From Sinorhizobium meliloti (lineage in GTDB: Bacteria; Pseudomonadota; Alphaproteobacteria; Rhizobiales; Rhizobiaceae): 64,000 nucleotides of DNA. The DNA lies in the NCBI RefSeq assembly GCF_035610345.1, contig NZ_CP141213.1, positions 992,001 to 1,056,000 on the forward strand, written 5' to 3'. The notes under the pieces were generated by a model. The model was not told the DNA's origin, searched no databases, and was given only the letters and a program-made list of their open reading frames with translations. A program made the position numbers and the translations under genes. This document shows positions 45,279 through 54,600 of the stretch, piece after piece. Each line of letters starts with the position of its first letter. Positions within the stretch are counted from its first letter, which is position 1.

Positions 45279-46076
45279 ATGCGCTATGCGATCTGTTTCA
45301 CCCCGCCGATGGGAGACCCGCTTTCTGCGGCGGCTGCCAGCTGGCTCGGCCGCAGCGTCTATTCCGGGGAGGCCGTGGAACTGCCGTCGATTGCCGGCCT
45401 CGCCGTTTCGGAGATGGCCTTCTACACGGCCGTTCCACGCCGCTTCGGTTTTCATGCGATGATCATGGCGCCCTTCCGCCTGAAGCCGGATATGGACGAA
45501 GCGCAATTGCTCAAGGCGATGATGCTCTTCACGAGCGGGGAGACGCCGTTTCAAATCGAGCGGCTGGAGGTTGCACGCCTCAGCCAGTGCTGGGGGTTGA
45601 TGCCGGAGGTGCCCAGCCAGTCGATGCATCTGCTCGCCGCTCGCGTCCTGCAGGCGCTGGACCGGTTCCGCGCTCCGCTGAGTGAAGACGATATCGAGCG
45701 GGCGGACCCGGACAGGCTCACGGCTCCGCAATTCACCAATCTGCATCGCTGGGGCGATCCCCATGTGATGGACGAGTATCGTTTCCACATGCCGCTGACC
45801 GGCCCCCTGAACGGCGACGTGGGGCGGCGGGTTGAGGCACCCTTGCGCGGATTGTTCGAACCGCTGCTGACCGAACCGCTCCTGATCGGCAGCCTCGCTC
45901 TGTTCATCGAGCACGAGCCCGGAGCGCCGATGCGCGTGCATTCGCAGCATCCGCTTGGAAAGATTTCCGCGCGCCCGCGCGCCAAGGCAGGACTGTCGAT
46001 CGGGCAGCGCCCCGGCCTCGACACTCGGGCCACGCCGCCGGTCGCGCTGACCGCCTCGCTTCCCGGCGGGCCGTAA
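45279..46076 (+). CDS. DUF1045 family protein (2H phosphoesterase-like)
   Basis: A 265-residue protein of the DUF1045 family, linked in other genomes to phosphonate genes. Two His-x-hydrophobic motifs, FGFHAMIM and YRFHMPLTG, resemble the 2H phosphoesterase active site. Start ATG 45279 with GGAG 9 bases upstream; the frame opens earlier at 45237. No phn genes lie in the window. Here it precedes the ureide genes on the same strand by 79 bp. Confidence 0.88.
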   Translation: MRYAICFTPPMGDPLSAAAASWLGRSVYSGEAVELPSIAGLAVSEMAFYTAVPRRFGFHAMIMAPFRLKPDMDEAQLLKAMMLFTSGETPFQIERLEVARLSQCWGLMPEVPSQSMHLLAARVLQALDRFRAPLSEDDIERADPDRLTAPQFTNLHRWGDPHVMDEYRFHMPLTGPLNGDVGRRVEAPLRGLFEPLLTEPLLIGSLALFIEHEPGAPMRVHSQHPLGKISARPRAKAGLSIGQRPGLDTRATPPVALTASLPGGP

Positions 46077-46154
46077 CTTCGGAATCGCCATTTTTCCCAT
46101 CTCGACAATCCGGTGCGGGATGCTACCGTTCCGGAAAAGTCGAAGGGTGAAATC

Positions 46155-47084
46155 ATGTCCGAGAATTCCTATCCGCGCGACCTCGTCGGCTATGGACGCA
46201 GGCCGCCTGAGGTGCGTTGGCCGGGCGACGCCAATATCGCCGTGCAGTTCGTGCTGAACTATGAGGAGGGCGGCGAAAGCTGCATTCTCGACGGCGATCC
46301 GGCGTCCGAATGTCTGCTGTCGGAGATCGTCGGCGCTCAGCCATGGGCTGGACAGCGAAACCTCAATATGGAGTCGATCTACGAATATGGCGCCCGCGCC
46401 GGCTTCTGGCGGTTGTGGCGGATGTTCACGAGCCGGGGCGTGACGCTGACGGTCTATGGCGTGACGCTTGCCATGGCACGCAATCCGGAAGCCGTCGCCG
46501 CCATGAAGGAGGCCGGCTGGGAGATCGCCAGCCACGGCCTGCGCTGGCTCGAATACAAGGACGTTCCCGAAGACATCGAGCGCCAACACATCCGCGAGGT
46601 CGTGCGGCTGCACACCGAACTGACCGGCGAGCGTCCGCTCGGCATCTATCAGGGCAAGCCCTCGGCAAACACGCTCAAGCTCGTACTGGAGGAGGGCGGC
46701 TTCCTCTATTCCTGCGACTCCTATGCCGACGAGCTTCCCTATTGGGTCCCCGGACTGACGCCGGGCAATCCGCATCTCATCATTCCCTATACGCTCGACG
46801 CCAACGACATGCGTTTCGCGACCAATCAGGGTTTCAACTCCGGCGACCAGTTCTTCACCTATCTCAAGGACACGTTCGACGTGCTCTATGCGGAGGGCAA
46901 GGAAGGCAGCCCGAAAATGATGAATATCGGCCTGCACTGCCGCCTGGTCGGGCGTCCCGGTCGCGCTGCGGCGCTCGCGCGGTTCATCGACTATGTGATG
47001 TCCCACGACAAGGTCTGGGTGCCGCGCCGCATCGACATCGCGCGCCACTGGTACGAACATCACAAACCCAACGGTACGCGCTGA
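46155..47084 (+). CDS. puuE: Allantoinase PuuE (polysaccharide-deacetylase fold)
   Basis: A 309-residue cofactor-independent allantoinase hydrolysing allantoin to allantoate. It has the family start YPRDLVGYGRRPPEVRWPG, NYEEGGESCILDGD, EIASHGLRW and the HCRLVGRPGR near the end. ATG 46155 after AAGGGTG. Its TGA overlaps the uraD ATG (TGATG), making a tight operon puuE-uraD-(34-codon ORF)-allA-uraH. With uraD and uraH it degrades urate-derived ureides; a urate oxidase is not in the window. Confidence 0.94.
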   Translation: MSENSYPRDLVGYGRRPPEVRWPGDANIAVQFVLNYEEGGESCILDGDPASECLLSEIVGAQPWAGQRNLNMESIYEYGARAGFWRLWRMFTSRGVTLTVYGVTLAMARNPEAVAAMKEAGWEIASHGLRWLEYKDVPEDIERQHIREVVRLHTELTGERPLGIYQGKPSANTLKLVLEEGGFLYSCDSYADELPYWVPGLTPGNPHLIIPYTLDANDMRFATNQGFNSGDQFFTYLKDTFDVLYAEGKEGSPKMMNIGLHCRLVGRPGRAAALARFIDYVMSHDKVWVPRRIDIARHWYEHHKPNGTR

Positions 47085-47587
47085 TGTCGGGGCGCGATGA
47101 TTTCATCAAACGCTTCGGCGGCATCTTCGAGCACTCGCCCTGGGTGGCGGAACGCGCCTATGACCGTGCGGCTTCCTCCGGCTTGACCGCAGGCAATGTC
47201 CACTCGGCGCTCTGCAACGCATTCCGCGCGGCTTCCCCGGCCGAACGACTCCGGGTATTGCGGGCACATCCCGATCTCGCAGGCAAGCTTGCGGTGGCCG
47301 GCGGGCTCACGGCCGATTCGAAAGCCGAGCAGGCGTCTGCCGGTCTCGACCGGCTCTCCGCCGAAGAGCATGCGCGCTTCACCGGGCTGAACACGACCTA
47401 CACCAGGAAATTCGGCTTTCCTTTCATCATCGCGGTGAAGGGGTTGACCAAGGAAGACATCCTCGCTGCTTTCGAGAGGCGCATTGACAATTCCAAGGAA
47501 GAGGAATTTGAAACGGCCTGTGCCGAGGTGGAACGGATCGCCCGCCTGCGGCTCCGATCCATGCTTCCGGGAGACGACAATGCCTGA
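47084..47587 (+). CDS. uraD: OHCU decarboxylase UraD
   Basis: A 167-residue 2-oxo-4-hydroxy-4-carboxy-5-ureidoimidazoline decarboxylase that sets the S form of allantoin. The active His/Glu region reads LRAHPDLAGKLAVAG; LTKEDILAAFERRIDN is the usual C-terminal helix. ATG 47084 overlaps the puuE stop. The longer frame upstream is a puuE shadow. Confidence 0.94.
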   Translation: MSGRDDFIKRFGGIFEHSPWVAERAYDRAASSGLTAGNVHSALCNAFRAASPAERLRVLRAHPDLAGKLAVAGGLTADSKAEQASAGLDRLSAEEHARFTGLNTTYTRKFGFPFIIAVKGLTKEDILAAFERRIDNSKEEEFETACAEVERIARLRLRSMLPGDDNA

Positions 47588-47684
47588 CACCATTCCTGAT
47601 CTGTCCGACCGCGCGACGGGGATGACGCGTTCAGCGTCCGAGCCTTCGGGCGCCAGCGCACAGAGCGCCGGAACGGCAGGCTGA
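47580..47684 (+). pseudogene. 34-codon ORF, possible remnant of an allantoicase gene
   Basis: ATG 47580 overlaps the end of uraD and its stop overlaps the allA ATG (TGATG at 47682-47686). The start [15 protein letters not shown] and later SASEPSGA loosely resemble the beginning of rhizobial allantoicases, the one enzyme missing between allantoate and AllA. The rest of that gene would have been deleted in frame. Alternatively it is only a coupling leader. Weak evidence. Confidence 0.3.
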
Positions 47685-48187
47685 TGTCGCATATGCTTTC
47701 GATCGAGCCTCTGACCAGGGAGGCTTTCGCGCCGTTCGGCAGCATCATCGAGGCCGACCCGGCCTCGATGCGCTTCATCAACGGCGGCAATACCGAGCGG
47801 TTTCACGCGCTCGCACGTGTCGATGCGGCGGGAGAGGGCGCCGGCGTCATCATCAACATCTTTCGCGGGCAGCCCCGGGCATTTCCCTATTCCGTGACGA
47901 TGATGGAGCGCCACCCGCTCGGCAGCCAGAGCTTTTCGCCGCTCCGGGACCGGCCGTGGCTGGTTGTGGTCGCCGAGGATGAAGGCGACCGTCCCGGCCG
48001 GCCGAGAGTCTTCCTCGCGAATGGCAGGCAGGGTGTCAATTACGGCCGCAATGTCTGGCATCATCCGTTGATGTCAGTGGGCGCCGTCAGCGAGTTCATC
48101 GTCGTCGACCGCGAGGGGCCGGGCAACAACCTGGAAGAGTTCCATTACGACGAGGCTTTCGTCATTCCCGATCCATCCAAAGGGTGA
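47684..48187 (+). CDS. allA: Ureidoglycolate lyase/hydrolase AllA
   Basis: A 167-residue AllA-family cupin-fold enzyme cleaving ureidoglycolate to glyoxylate and urea. It has the family strings [27 protein letters not shown] and [10 protein letters not shown]. It starts at the overlap with the 34-codon ORF. The allA TGA overlaps a GTG of the next frame, the uraH start being a few bases on. Confidence 0.92.
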   Translation: MSHMLSIEPLTREAFAPFGSIIEADPASMRFINGGNTERFHALARVDAAGEGAGVIINIFRGQPRAFPYSVTMMERHPLGSQSFSPLRDRPWLVVVAEDEGDRPGRPRVFLANGRQGVNYGRNVWHHPLMSVGAVSEFIVVDREGPGNNLEEFHYDEAFVIPDPSKG

Positions 48188-48192
48188 ACGCG

Positions 48193-48555
48193 ATGAGCAA
48201 GTCAGGCCGCCTGACGACCCATGTTCTCGACACCGCGCTCGGCAGACCCGCCCACGGGCTGAAGATCGATCTCTACCGGCTTGAAGGCGATGCGCGGCAC
48301 CTGATCCGTACGGTCCATACCAATAGTGACGGCCGCGTCGACGAGCCGCTCATGAAAGGGGACGGATTTGCGACCGGGACCTACGAACTGGTCTTCCATG
48401 CCGGTGACTATTTAAGGTCAACCGGCGTGACGCTTCCGGATCCCGCCTTTCTCGAGCTCGTTCCCCTGCGCTTCGGCATTGCAGATGCCGACAGCCATTA
48501 CCACGTGCCGCTGCTGCTCTCGCCTTACGGCTATTCCACCTATCGCGGCAGTTGA
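48193..48555 (+). CDS. uraH: 5-hydroxyisourate hydrolase (transthyretin-like)
   Basis: A 120-residue HIU hydrolase: N-terminal [42 protein letters not shown] at the end, with the terminal YRGS that defines the enzyme. ATG 48193 follows AAAGGG; a GTG at 48184 in the same frame overlaps the allA stop. Last gene of the ureide operon. Confidence 0.95.
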   Translation: MSKSGRLTTHVLDTALGRPAHGLKIDLYRLEGDARHLIRTVHTNSDGRVDEPLMKGDGFATGTYELVFHAGDYLRSTGVTLPDPAFLELVPLRFGIADADSHYHVPLLLSPYGYSTYRGS

Positions 48556-48631
48556 TAACGCGTCGGCGGAAAGGTCGCCGGCAGGACATGACGGATGAAG
48601 ACTACGACGCCCATGCCTTTGCAAGCCGCAA

Positions 48632-48652
48632 AGCAGCCCACGATGGGCTGCT
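48632..48652. terminator. Hairpin after the ureide operon
   Basis: AGCAGCCCA (48632-48640) pairs with TGGGCTGCT (48644-48652), a 3-base loop, 77 bp past uraH. It can end transcription of both convergent units; no T-run. A 67-codon frame overlapping it (48588-48791) is not protein-like at its end and is left out. Confidence 0.55.
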
Positions 48653-48719
48653 GAGTGGCACAGCCACTACGAGAAATGCGGCTGGCCGATGGAGTGGCCA
48701 ACCCCTCGTGGGCCGCATC

Positions 48720-49469
48720 TCAAGTCAGGGCCATGCCGCCATCGACATGAAGCTCGACCCCATTGACAAAGCTTCCCGCATCGGAGGCTAGGAAAAGAGC
48801 GGCGCGCGCCAACTCCTCCGGTCGACCAAGCCGGCCGGCGGGGATCAAGGAAGCCATGCTTTCTTCGAAAGCCGGCCGCTCGGCCTCCGATACGCCCAGT
48901 TTGGCGAGGATTTCGGTTTCGACCGGTCCCGGGCTCAGGATGTTTACGCGAATCCTGCGCGACCTGAATTCGAGCGCCCAGTTCTTAGCAAAGGCGGCGG
49001 TTGCTGCCTTTGAACCGGCATAGACGGTGTGATCCGGAAGAATTTTCGTGGCCGCGAGCGAGCTTGTGACGATGATGCTTCCGCCGTCGCGAATCAAAGG
49101 GGCCATCGTCTGCACGCCGAAAAACACGCCGCGCGTATTGATTGCGAAATGCCGGTCATAGTCTTCCGGAGTCACGTCCGCGGAGGGAGTGAGATTGATG
49201 ACCGCAGCATTGGCCATGTAGATGTCCAGTCCGCCGAAGCGGCTCTTCACGGTGTCCGCGAGCCTGCGATGATCGGCACGGTCGGCCGCGTCGCCCACGA
49301 AGCCGATGGCCGACGGACCGATTTCCTGTACGGCCCGATCTACAACATCCTGGCGCCGTCCGGTAATGATGACCTTCGCCCCTTCTTTCGCGAACAGCTG
49401 AGCAGTTGCCTTGCCGATCCCGCTGTTACCGCCGGTGATCACGGCGACCTTGTCTTTGAGGTGGTGCAT
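48720..49469 (-). CDS. Short-chain dehydrogenase/reductase
   Basis: A 249-residue SDR oxidoreductase of the FabG-like class: NAD(P) loop VAVITGGNSGIGKATA, catalytic Ser in IIVTSSLAAT, Tyr-Lys in VYAGSKAA, C-terminal GGMALT. Arg in TGRRQ favours NADP(H). ATG 49469. It is divergent from the LysR gene at 49564 with 94 bp between, suggesting that regulator controls it. Substrate unknown. Confidence 0.93.
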   Translation of the reverse strand: MHHLKDKVAVITGGNSGIGKATAQLFAKEGAKVIITGRRQDVVDRAVQEIGPSAIGFVGDAADRADHRRLADTVKSRFGGLDIYMANAAVINLTPSADVTPEDYDRHFAINTRGVFFGVQTMAPLIRDGGSIIVTSSLAATKILPDHTVYAGSKAATAAFAKNWALEFRSRRIRVNILSPGPVETEILAKLGVSEAERPAFEESMASLIPAGRLGRPEELARAALFLASDAGSFVNGVELHVDGGMALT

Positions 49470-49563
49470 TGTTTATCTCCTTTCGACGAGAAACCAGATA
49501 AACGGTGCCGCCCGAGATAATTAGATCATGGGCGGGCACATGAAATGTGCCGCGGAGGCGCAA

Positions 49564-50460
49564 TTGCCGAACCTTCTCAACGAAATTTCCGGGCTGATGG
49601 CTTTTGTGCGGACGGTAGAGGCCGGATCGTTCAGCGCTGCGGCCCGCGACCTGCGAACAACACCGTCGGCGGTGTCGAAAGGGGTTGCACGCCTGGAAAA
49701 GAAAATCGGTACCCGGCTCTTCCTGCGCTCCACGCGCGCCCTGATGCTTACCCAGGATGGTCAGTTGTTGTTCGAGCGCGTTGCGCCGCTGTTGCGGGAT
49801 TTGGGGGCAAGTGAAGAGGCGATCAGATCAGACATCGTACCCTCCGGCCGCTTGCGCATCAGCATGCCGAACGAAATGGCCCCTCTACTGCTGCCTCGTC
49901 TCTTCGGAAGTTTCGCAGCCGACTATCCGAACCTGCATATCGAAGTCGGCCTGACAGACCGGTTTGTCGATCTGATCAGGGAGGACTACGATGTTGCGTT
50001 GCGCGTCGGGAATTCCGCTCCGGGGGATTATATGGTTCGTCACCTGGCTGACCTGCCGATGACGATTGTCGGGTCTCCGACCTTCCTTGAAACCTGGGGA
50101 AATCCTGCGACCGCCGAAGCGCTGGCAGCTCTGCCCTTCGCCCGCTATGTTCTGGGCGGTATCACTCAGCCAATGCGTCTGCCGGATGGGACGAGCTTCA
50201 TACCCTCGGGGCGCGTCGATTGCGACTCAGGAACCGCGCTCATTCAGGCTGCGCTTAGTGGGCTCGGAGCGGCCTATCTTTTGCGGTGTCTCGTAGCGAA
50301 AGACCTGGAAGGAGGCAGGCTTGTTGCACTCGCGACAGGTTTTTCGTTTCCCAGCGCTCCGTTTAGTGCCCTGCACGCCTTTGGAGGCACGGTGCCGTCG
50401 CGGGTAAAACTAGTCTGCGATTTTATCGCCCGGGAGGCAAAAGCCATCGCCGTCATCTGA
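49564..50460 (+). CDS. LysR-family transcriptional regulator
   Basis: A LysR regulator of about 298 residues with HTH FVRTVEAGSFSAAARDL and SAVSKGVARLEKKIG, and the effector domain from about 85. TTG 49564 is chosen because GGAGG precedes it by five bases; ATG 49528 and 49540 are alternatives without a clear site. Divergent from the SDR gene, which is its likely target. The DNA-binding and effector domains resemble those of the regulator at 10418. Confidence 0.88.
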   Translation: MPNLLNEISGLMAFVRTVEAGSFSAAARDLRTTPSAVSKGVARLEKKIGTRLFLRSTRALMLTQDGQLLFERVAPLLRDLGASEEAIRSDIVPSGRLRISMPNEMAPLLLPRLFGSFAADYPNLHIEVGLTDRFVDLIREDYDVALRVGNSAPGDYMVRHLADLPMTIVGSPTFLETWGNPATAEALAALPFARYVLGGITQPMRLPDGTSFIPSGRVDCDSGTALIQAALSGLGAAYLLRCLVAKDLEGGRLVALATGFSFPSAPFSALHAFGGTVPSRVKLVCDFIAREAKAIAVI

Positions 50461-50477
50461 GCAGCGGTGTCGGGTGG

Positions 50478-51179
50478 TCAAGCCCCTGCTTCCGCCCTCT
50501 CGCGCACCGTCGGGGGCAAGGTTTCCCATACCCTGATCAGTTCGGCAATGGAACGGACCTCCATCTTACGCATTACGTTGGCACGATGCAGCTTGACCGT
50601 GGCCTCGCTGATGCCAAGGTCGAAGGCAATTTGCTTGTTGAGGCGTCCGCGCGTCACCACCTCGCGTAGGACTTCCCGCTCGCGTCGCGTCAGTGTGTTC
50701 AAACGTTCAACATTGCGCTTGACCACGACCGCTACCGCTCGCTGGCTTTGATCCAACGCGATAGCGGCTATGACCGCATCGAGCAACGTCCGGTCCGACA
50801 CGGGCTTGGTGAGGAAATCCACTGCGCCATCCTTCATCGCTCGAACCGTCGTCGGAATGTCGCCGCGACCGGTCAGGAAAATGATGGGCTTGGCAATGCC
50901 GCGCTCGGCCAGGTGGTGCTGGAGATCGAGCCCGCTTTCTCCTGGCATGTGGACGTCGAGAATCAGGCAGCCCGGGCCATCCAATATGTCGACGGCGTTC
51001 AGCAGTTCCTGAGTCGAGGCGAAACTGGCGGGCTGAAAGCCCGCCGAGAGGATCAACTCGGACAAACCCTCTCGCACGGCTGCATCGTCATCGACGACGA
51101 CGACAATTGATTCGGCTGAACTTTCTTTGCCTTGTGGCAACAGGAGGGCTGATGTTCCAGCCGAATGGCCAAGTCTCAT
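50478..51179 (-). CDS. FixJ/NarL-type response regulator
   Basis: A 233-residue two-component regulator: receiver domain with phospho-acceptor D75 in CLILDVHMPG, switch Thr in IFLTGRGDI, Lys in DFLTKPV, then a LuxR-type HTH (LTRREREVLREVV, SEATVKLHRANVMRKM). It lies one base past the stand-alone receiver (stops/starts 51179/51181), which lies after the sensor kinase, so all three form one operon. In FixJ proteins phosphorylation relieves HTH inhibition. Confidence 0.93.
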   Translation of the reverse strand: MRLGHSAGTSALLLPQGKESSAESIVVVVDDDAAVREGLSELILSAGFQPASFASTQELLNAVDILDGPGCLILDVHMPGESGLDLQHHLAERGIAKPIIFLTGRGDIPTTVRAMKDGAVDFLTKPVSDRTLLDAVIAAIALDQSQRAVAVVVKRNVERLNTLTRREREVLREVVTRGRLNKQIAFDLGISEATVKLHRANVMRKMEVRSIAELIRVWETLPPTVRERAEAGA

Positions 51180-51180
51180 G

Positions 51181-51558
51181 TCACCCTCTATCTCTCGATT
51201 TTTGCAACGCTTTGCTGACAGCGACCAGCAGGTCAGGAGCGTCGAAGGGCTTACGGAAAAAGCCGTTAACGCCCTGGGCGCGATCCTGGTCAGCGATTTC
51301 GTGGCGACCTGTAGTCAGGAATACCGGCAACTCCGGATAGGCACTCTTCACCCGCTCACGAAGTTCGAAGCCATTCATGCGGGGCATCCCGATGTCGGTT
51401 ATGAGCAGGTCCAGACTCGAAAGTCCGTGATCGAGCAGGCCGCTCGCCGAATCAAAGCAACGGGCGGTATATCCAGCGGATTCCAGAAGCTCCTCCAGTG
51501 AGTCAAGCAGCCTTGGATCGTCGTCGACAACCGCGATCATCGGTCTTGTTTTGTGCAT
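51181..51558 (-). CDS. Single-domain response regulator receiver
   Basis: A 125-residue CheY-like receiver without output domain: D55 in LLITDIGMPRMNG is the phosphorylation site; IAVVDDDPRLLDS carries the acidic pocket; the Lys is in FFRKPFDAP. It starts at ATG 51558 after GGAAGG; an upstream ATG at 51609 is possible. It lies between the hybrid-like sensor kinase and the FixJ-type regulator and could be a phosphate sink or relay. Confidence 0.9.
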   Translation of the reverse strand: MHKTRPMIAVVDDDPRLLDSLEELLESAGYTARCFDSASGLLDHGLSSLDLLITDIGMPRMNGFELRERVKSAYPELPVFLTTGRHEIADQDRAQGVNGFFRKPFDAPDLLVAVSKALQKSRDRG

Positions 51559-51652
51559 GTTTAGAATGCCTTCCGCATCGTACGCTCCAGGAGCTCGCCG
51601 AGCGCCCATTGATGCTGCCGCGTCGTAGACAAGGAAAGCACATACTCCCTCG

Positions 51653-54600
51653 TCATGTCGCCCCCTTCGCTACAACTGGTAAGGTGAAAACGAACCTTGC
51701 GCCGCGCGGCTCGTTTTTTTCCGTCCATAGACGTCCGCCGTGTGCTTCGACGATCGAGCGACTGATGGCGAGACCCATGCCCATTCCATTTTCCTTCGTC
51801 GTGAAGAATGGCTCGAAAATGCGCTCGGGAAACGCGATCCCGTTTCCGTTGTCGCCTATTTCGATCCGTACCTCGTCGTCCATTTCATGCATGCGCACAT
51901 AAACAGTTTTGTTGTCCTCAATGGGATCCATTGCTTCCATGCCGTTGCGAATGAGATTGACGAGCACCTGCTGTACCTGGATCCGGTCGACTGTAACCGG
52001 CGAAAGGTTGGGTTCCACGTCGATGTTGAGCCGGATGCGACGGCGCAAGGCTTCGGCGGCGACCAGACTAGACGCTTCCGAGATAACGTCCGAAAGAACC
52101 AGAATGCTTCTATTCTCCACCGACTGCTTGAAGAGGGCTCGAATCCGGCTGACGACGTCCGCCGCTGACTTGGCGTCGCGGATCACACGTTCGGTCGTGA
52201 TCTTGGCGCGTTCGATGTTGACGGGGTCTGCCGAAAGCCATCGGTAGCATGCGTGCGAATTGGCGACGATCGCCGCCAACGGTTGGTTTACTTCATGTGC
52301 GATGGACGCCGACAGCTCGGCAAGGCTCGCTGCCTGGCCGGCGCGCGCAAGCCGTTCTTGTGCCAGTCGCAATTCTTCCTGCATCCGAACCTCTCGCTCG
52401 ACATCCAGACAAATAACATTCCATTGCACGATGGCGCCTTTATCGTCGCGCATCGGCGCCGCGCGCATCTCGATCCAGCGATATTCGCCATCGAAACGCC
52501 GCAGACGATGTTTTCTGCGATAAGGTTCTCCGCTTTCCAACGAAAGCGCATACTGCTCCTTGACGCCCGCAAGGTCATCCGGATGAACGCCGGCATCGAA
52601 CGTTGCATCCAGTCGGGATTTCGCCCTTCCGTCGAGTTCTTCAAGCTCGTAACCAAGGAAATCACGGAGTTGCTGGTTTCGATAGACCGGCTCGCCGTTT
52701 GGCGCAGCGCAATCGATCATGGCCGGCAGGGTTTCCACCAGTTGCCAGAGGAAACGTTCCCTCTCGCGCAATGCCTCCTGTGCGCGCATCTCCTCTTCGA
52801 TGTCGATTGAAGCAAAGTACCACTGTACGATTGCGCCGTGCGCATTGCGCAAAGGCTGAGCGCGCGCCTCAATCCAGCGATAGTTGCCGTCCTTCAGGCG
52901 CCGACGAAACCGATTGACGAAGGGTTGGCCGGTCGCAAAGCCGTTCCTTGCGCGTGCAAACATTGTTGGAAAGTCGTCGGGGTGAGCCACTTCCCGGGCC
53001 AGTGCATCGAAGTCCTTGATCTGCGCCCCCGGCGCGCCAGCCTGATCCTGATATCGCTTGCTGACATAGGTCAGTTCGCCCGTTGGCGCGAAGCTCAAGG
53101 TGCTGAAGGGCATGGCCTCGATCATCTGCTCCAGCTGCTGCTTGCTGTTCCGCAGCGCTTCTTCTACCTGCATAATATCGTCTATATCGTGCGAGAGGCC
53201 GTACCACTGGAGGATACGTCCCTCCTCATCGCGCATCGGCTCAGCGCTCCCCTCCACCCAACGATAGACGCCATCGGCGCGTCGCAGTCGATACTTCATG
53301 GAGAATCGTTCGCCGGTCGCAACGCTGTGAAACAGCGCGTTTCTCATGTGCGTTTCGTCGTCTGGATGCACGACAGCCCCAATGATGGCAGCCAGAGGAT
53401 GAACGCCTTCAACATTCGCGTTAACGACGTCCGGGCCTAGAAAGTCGATCAGTCGCTGGTTTAGAAAGTTCGGGACACCGTCGGGCGTCAACCGCCAGAG
53501 ATAGCTGGGAACCATGTTCACAAGCAGCGAGAATTCCCGCTCGCGCGTGCGCAGAGCCTCTTCGGCCCTCTTGCGCTCTGTGATGTCGATAAAGCCGACG
53601 AGGCTCTTGTCGGCAATGGCGCCGGGCCGAGCGGTGGCGAAAACGACGTCCATGACGCTGCCGTCCATTCGCGCCACTCTGGTTTCTTCCTGGAAGACCT
53701 CTTCGCCGCGATAGCGTGCTTCGATGGAGCGGCGGATGGTGGCGAGGGACGGCTGCCAGTAGCGAGTGATCGAGCCGCCCATTTCTTCCGCGCTTTTTGC
53801 GCGGAACATGTCGACGACATGCTGGTTGGCCTCTTCGACCTCCAGCGCTTCCAGCGCGTGGCTGAGGAATTCGGGGTTCTCGTCGATGTAAGTTTCGAGA
53901 CTGACGACGCCCTGTGCCCGCAATTCCTTGAACATCGGGATAAGCTTGCCTGCATCTATCTGGGCAAGACCGATGGGCATATAGTGGAAGAGTTCGCGGT
54001 AGCGACGCTCGCTCTGCTTGAGCGCCTCTTGCATTCGGACCTCATCATCGATGTCGATAGAGATTGCAAACCATTGCAAGACGGTTCCGCTTTCATCCCG
54101 CAAAGGTTCGGCCCTGCCATCGACCCACCGATAGGCGCCATCCGCGCGCCGCATGCGATATTTTATGGAGTACGGTTCGCCCGTAGCCATGGACCGGCGA
54201 ACGGCTTGCAGCAACCTATCGGCATCATCGGGATGGACGAGGGTTTGCACGGCCGTCACCAGCCCGCTTGCATTCGGCTTTTGCAACTGTTGCAGGTCAA
54301 GGCCGAAAAAATCGGTAAGACGCTTATTGAAGAACGTTGGCTCGCCTTCGGGGGTCAGCCGCCGGATATGAACTGGGACCATGTTCACGATTTGAGAGAG
54401 TTCCCGCTCTCTCTCCCGCAAAGCAGCCACGCTTTGTTGCAGATTCGACAATGCCAGTTGATGCTGGCGGGATATGGCGGCGACGATGAGCGCTGAAACG
54501 GCCGAAACTGCCAAGAAAAGCTGTAGCATGAACTGCTTGTGGCGCTGGGTCTCGTCGTCGCCGGCAAACGGACTGGTTCCGGATATTGTGAATATCGCCG

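Noticed and set aside
48588..48791. A 67-codon ORF between uraH and the SDR gene
   Set aside because: Its last third is the antisense of the SDR 3' end and a hairpin lies inside it; no sign of conservation.
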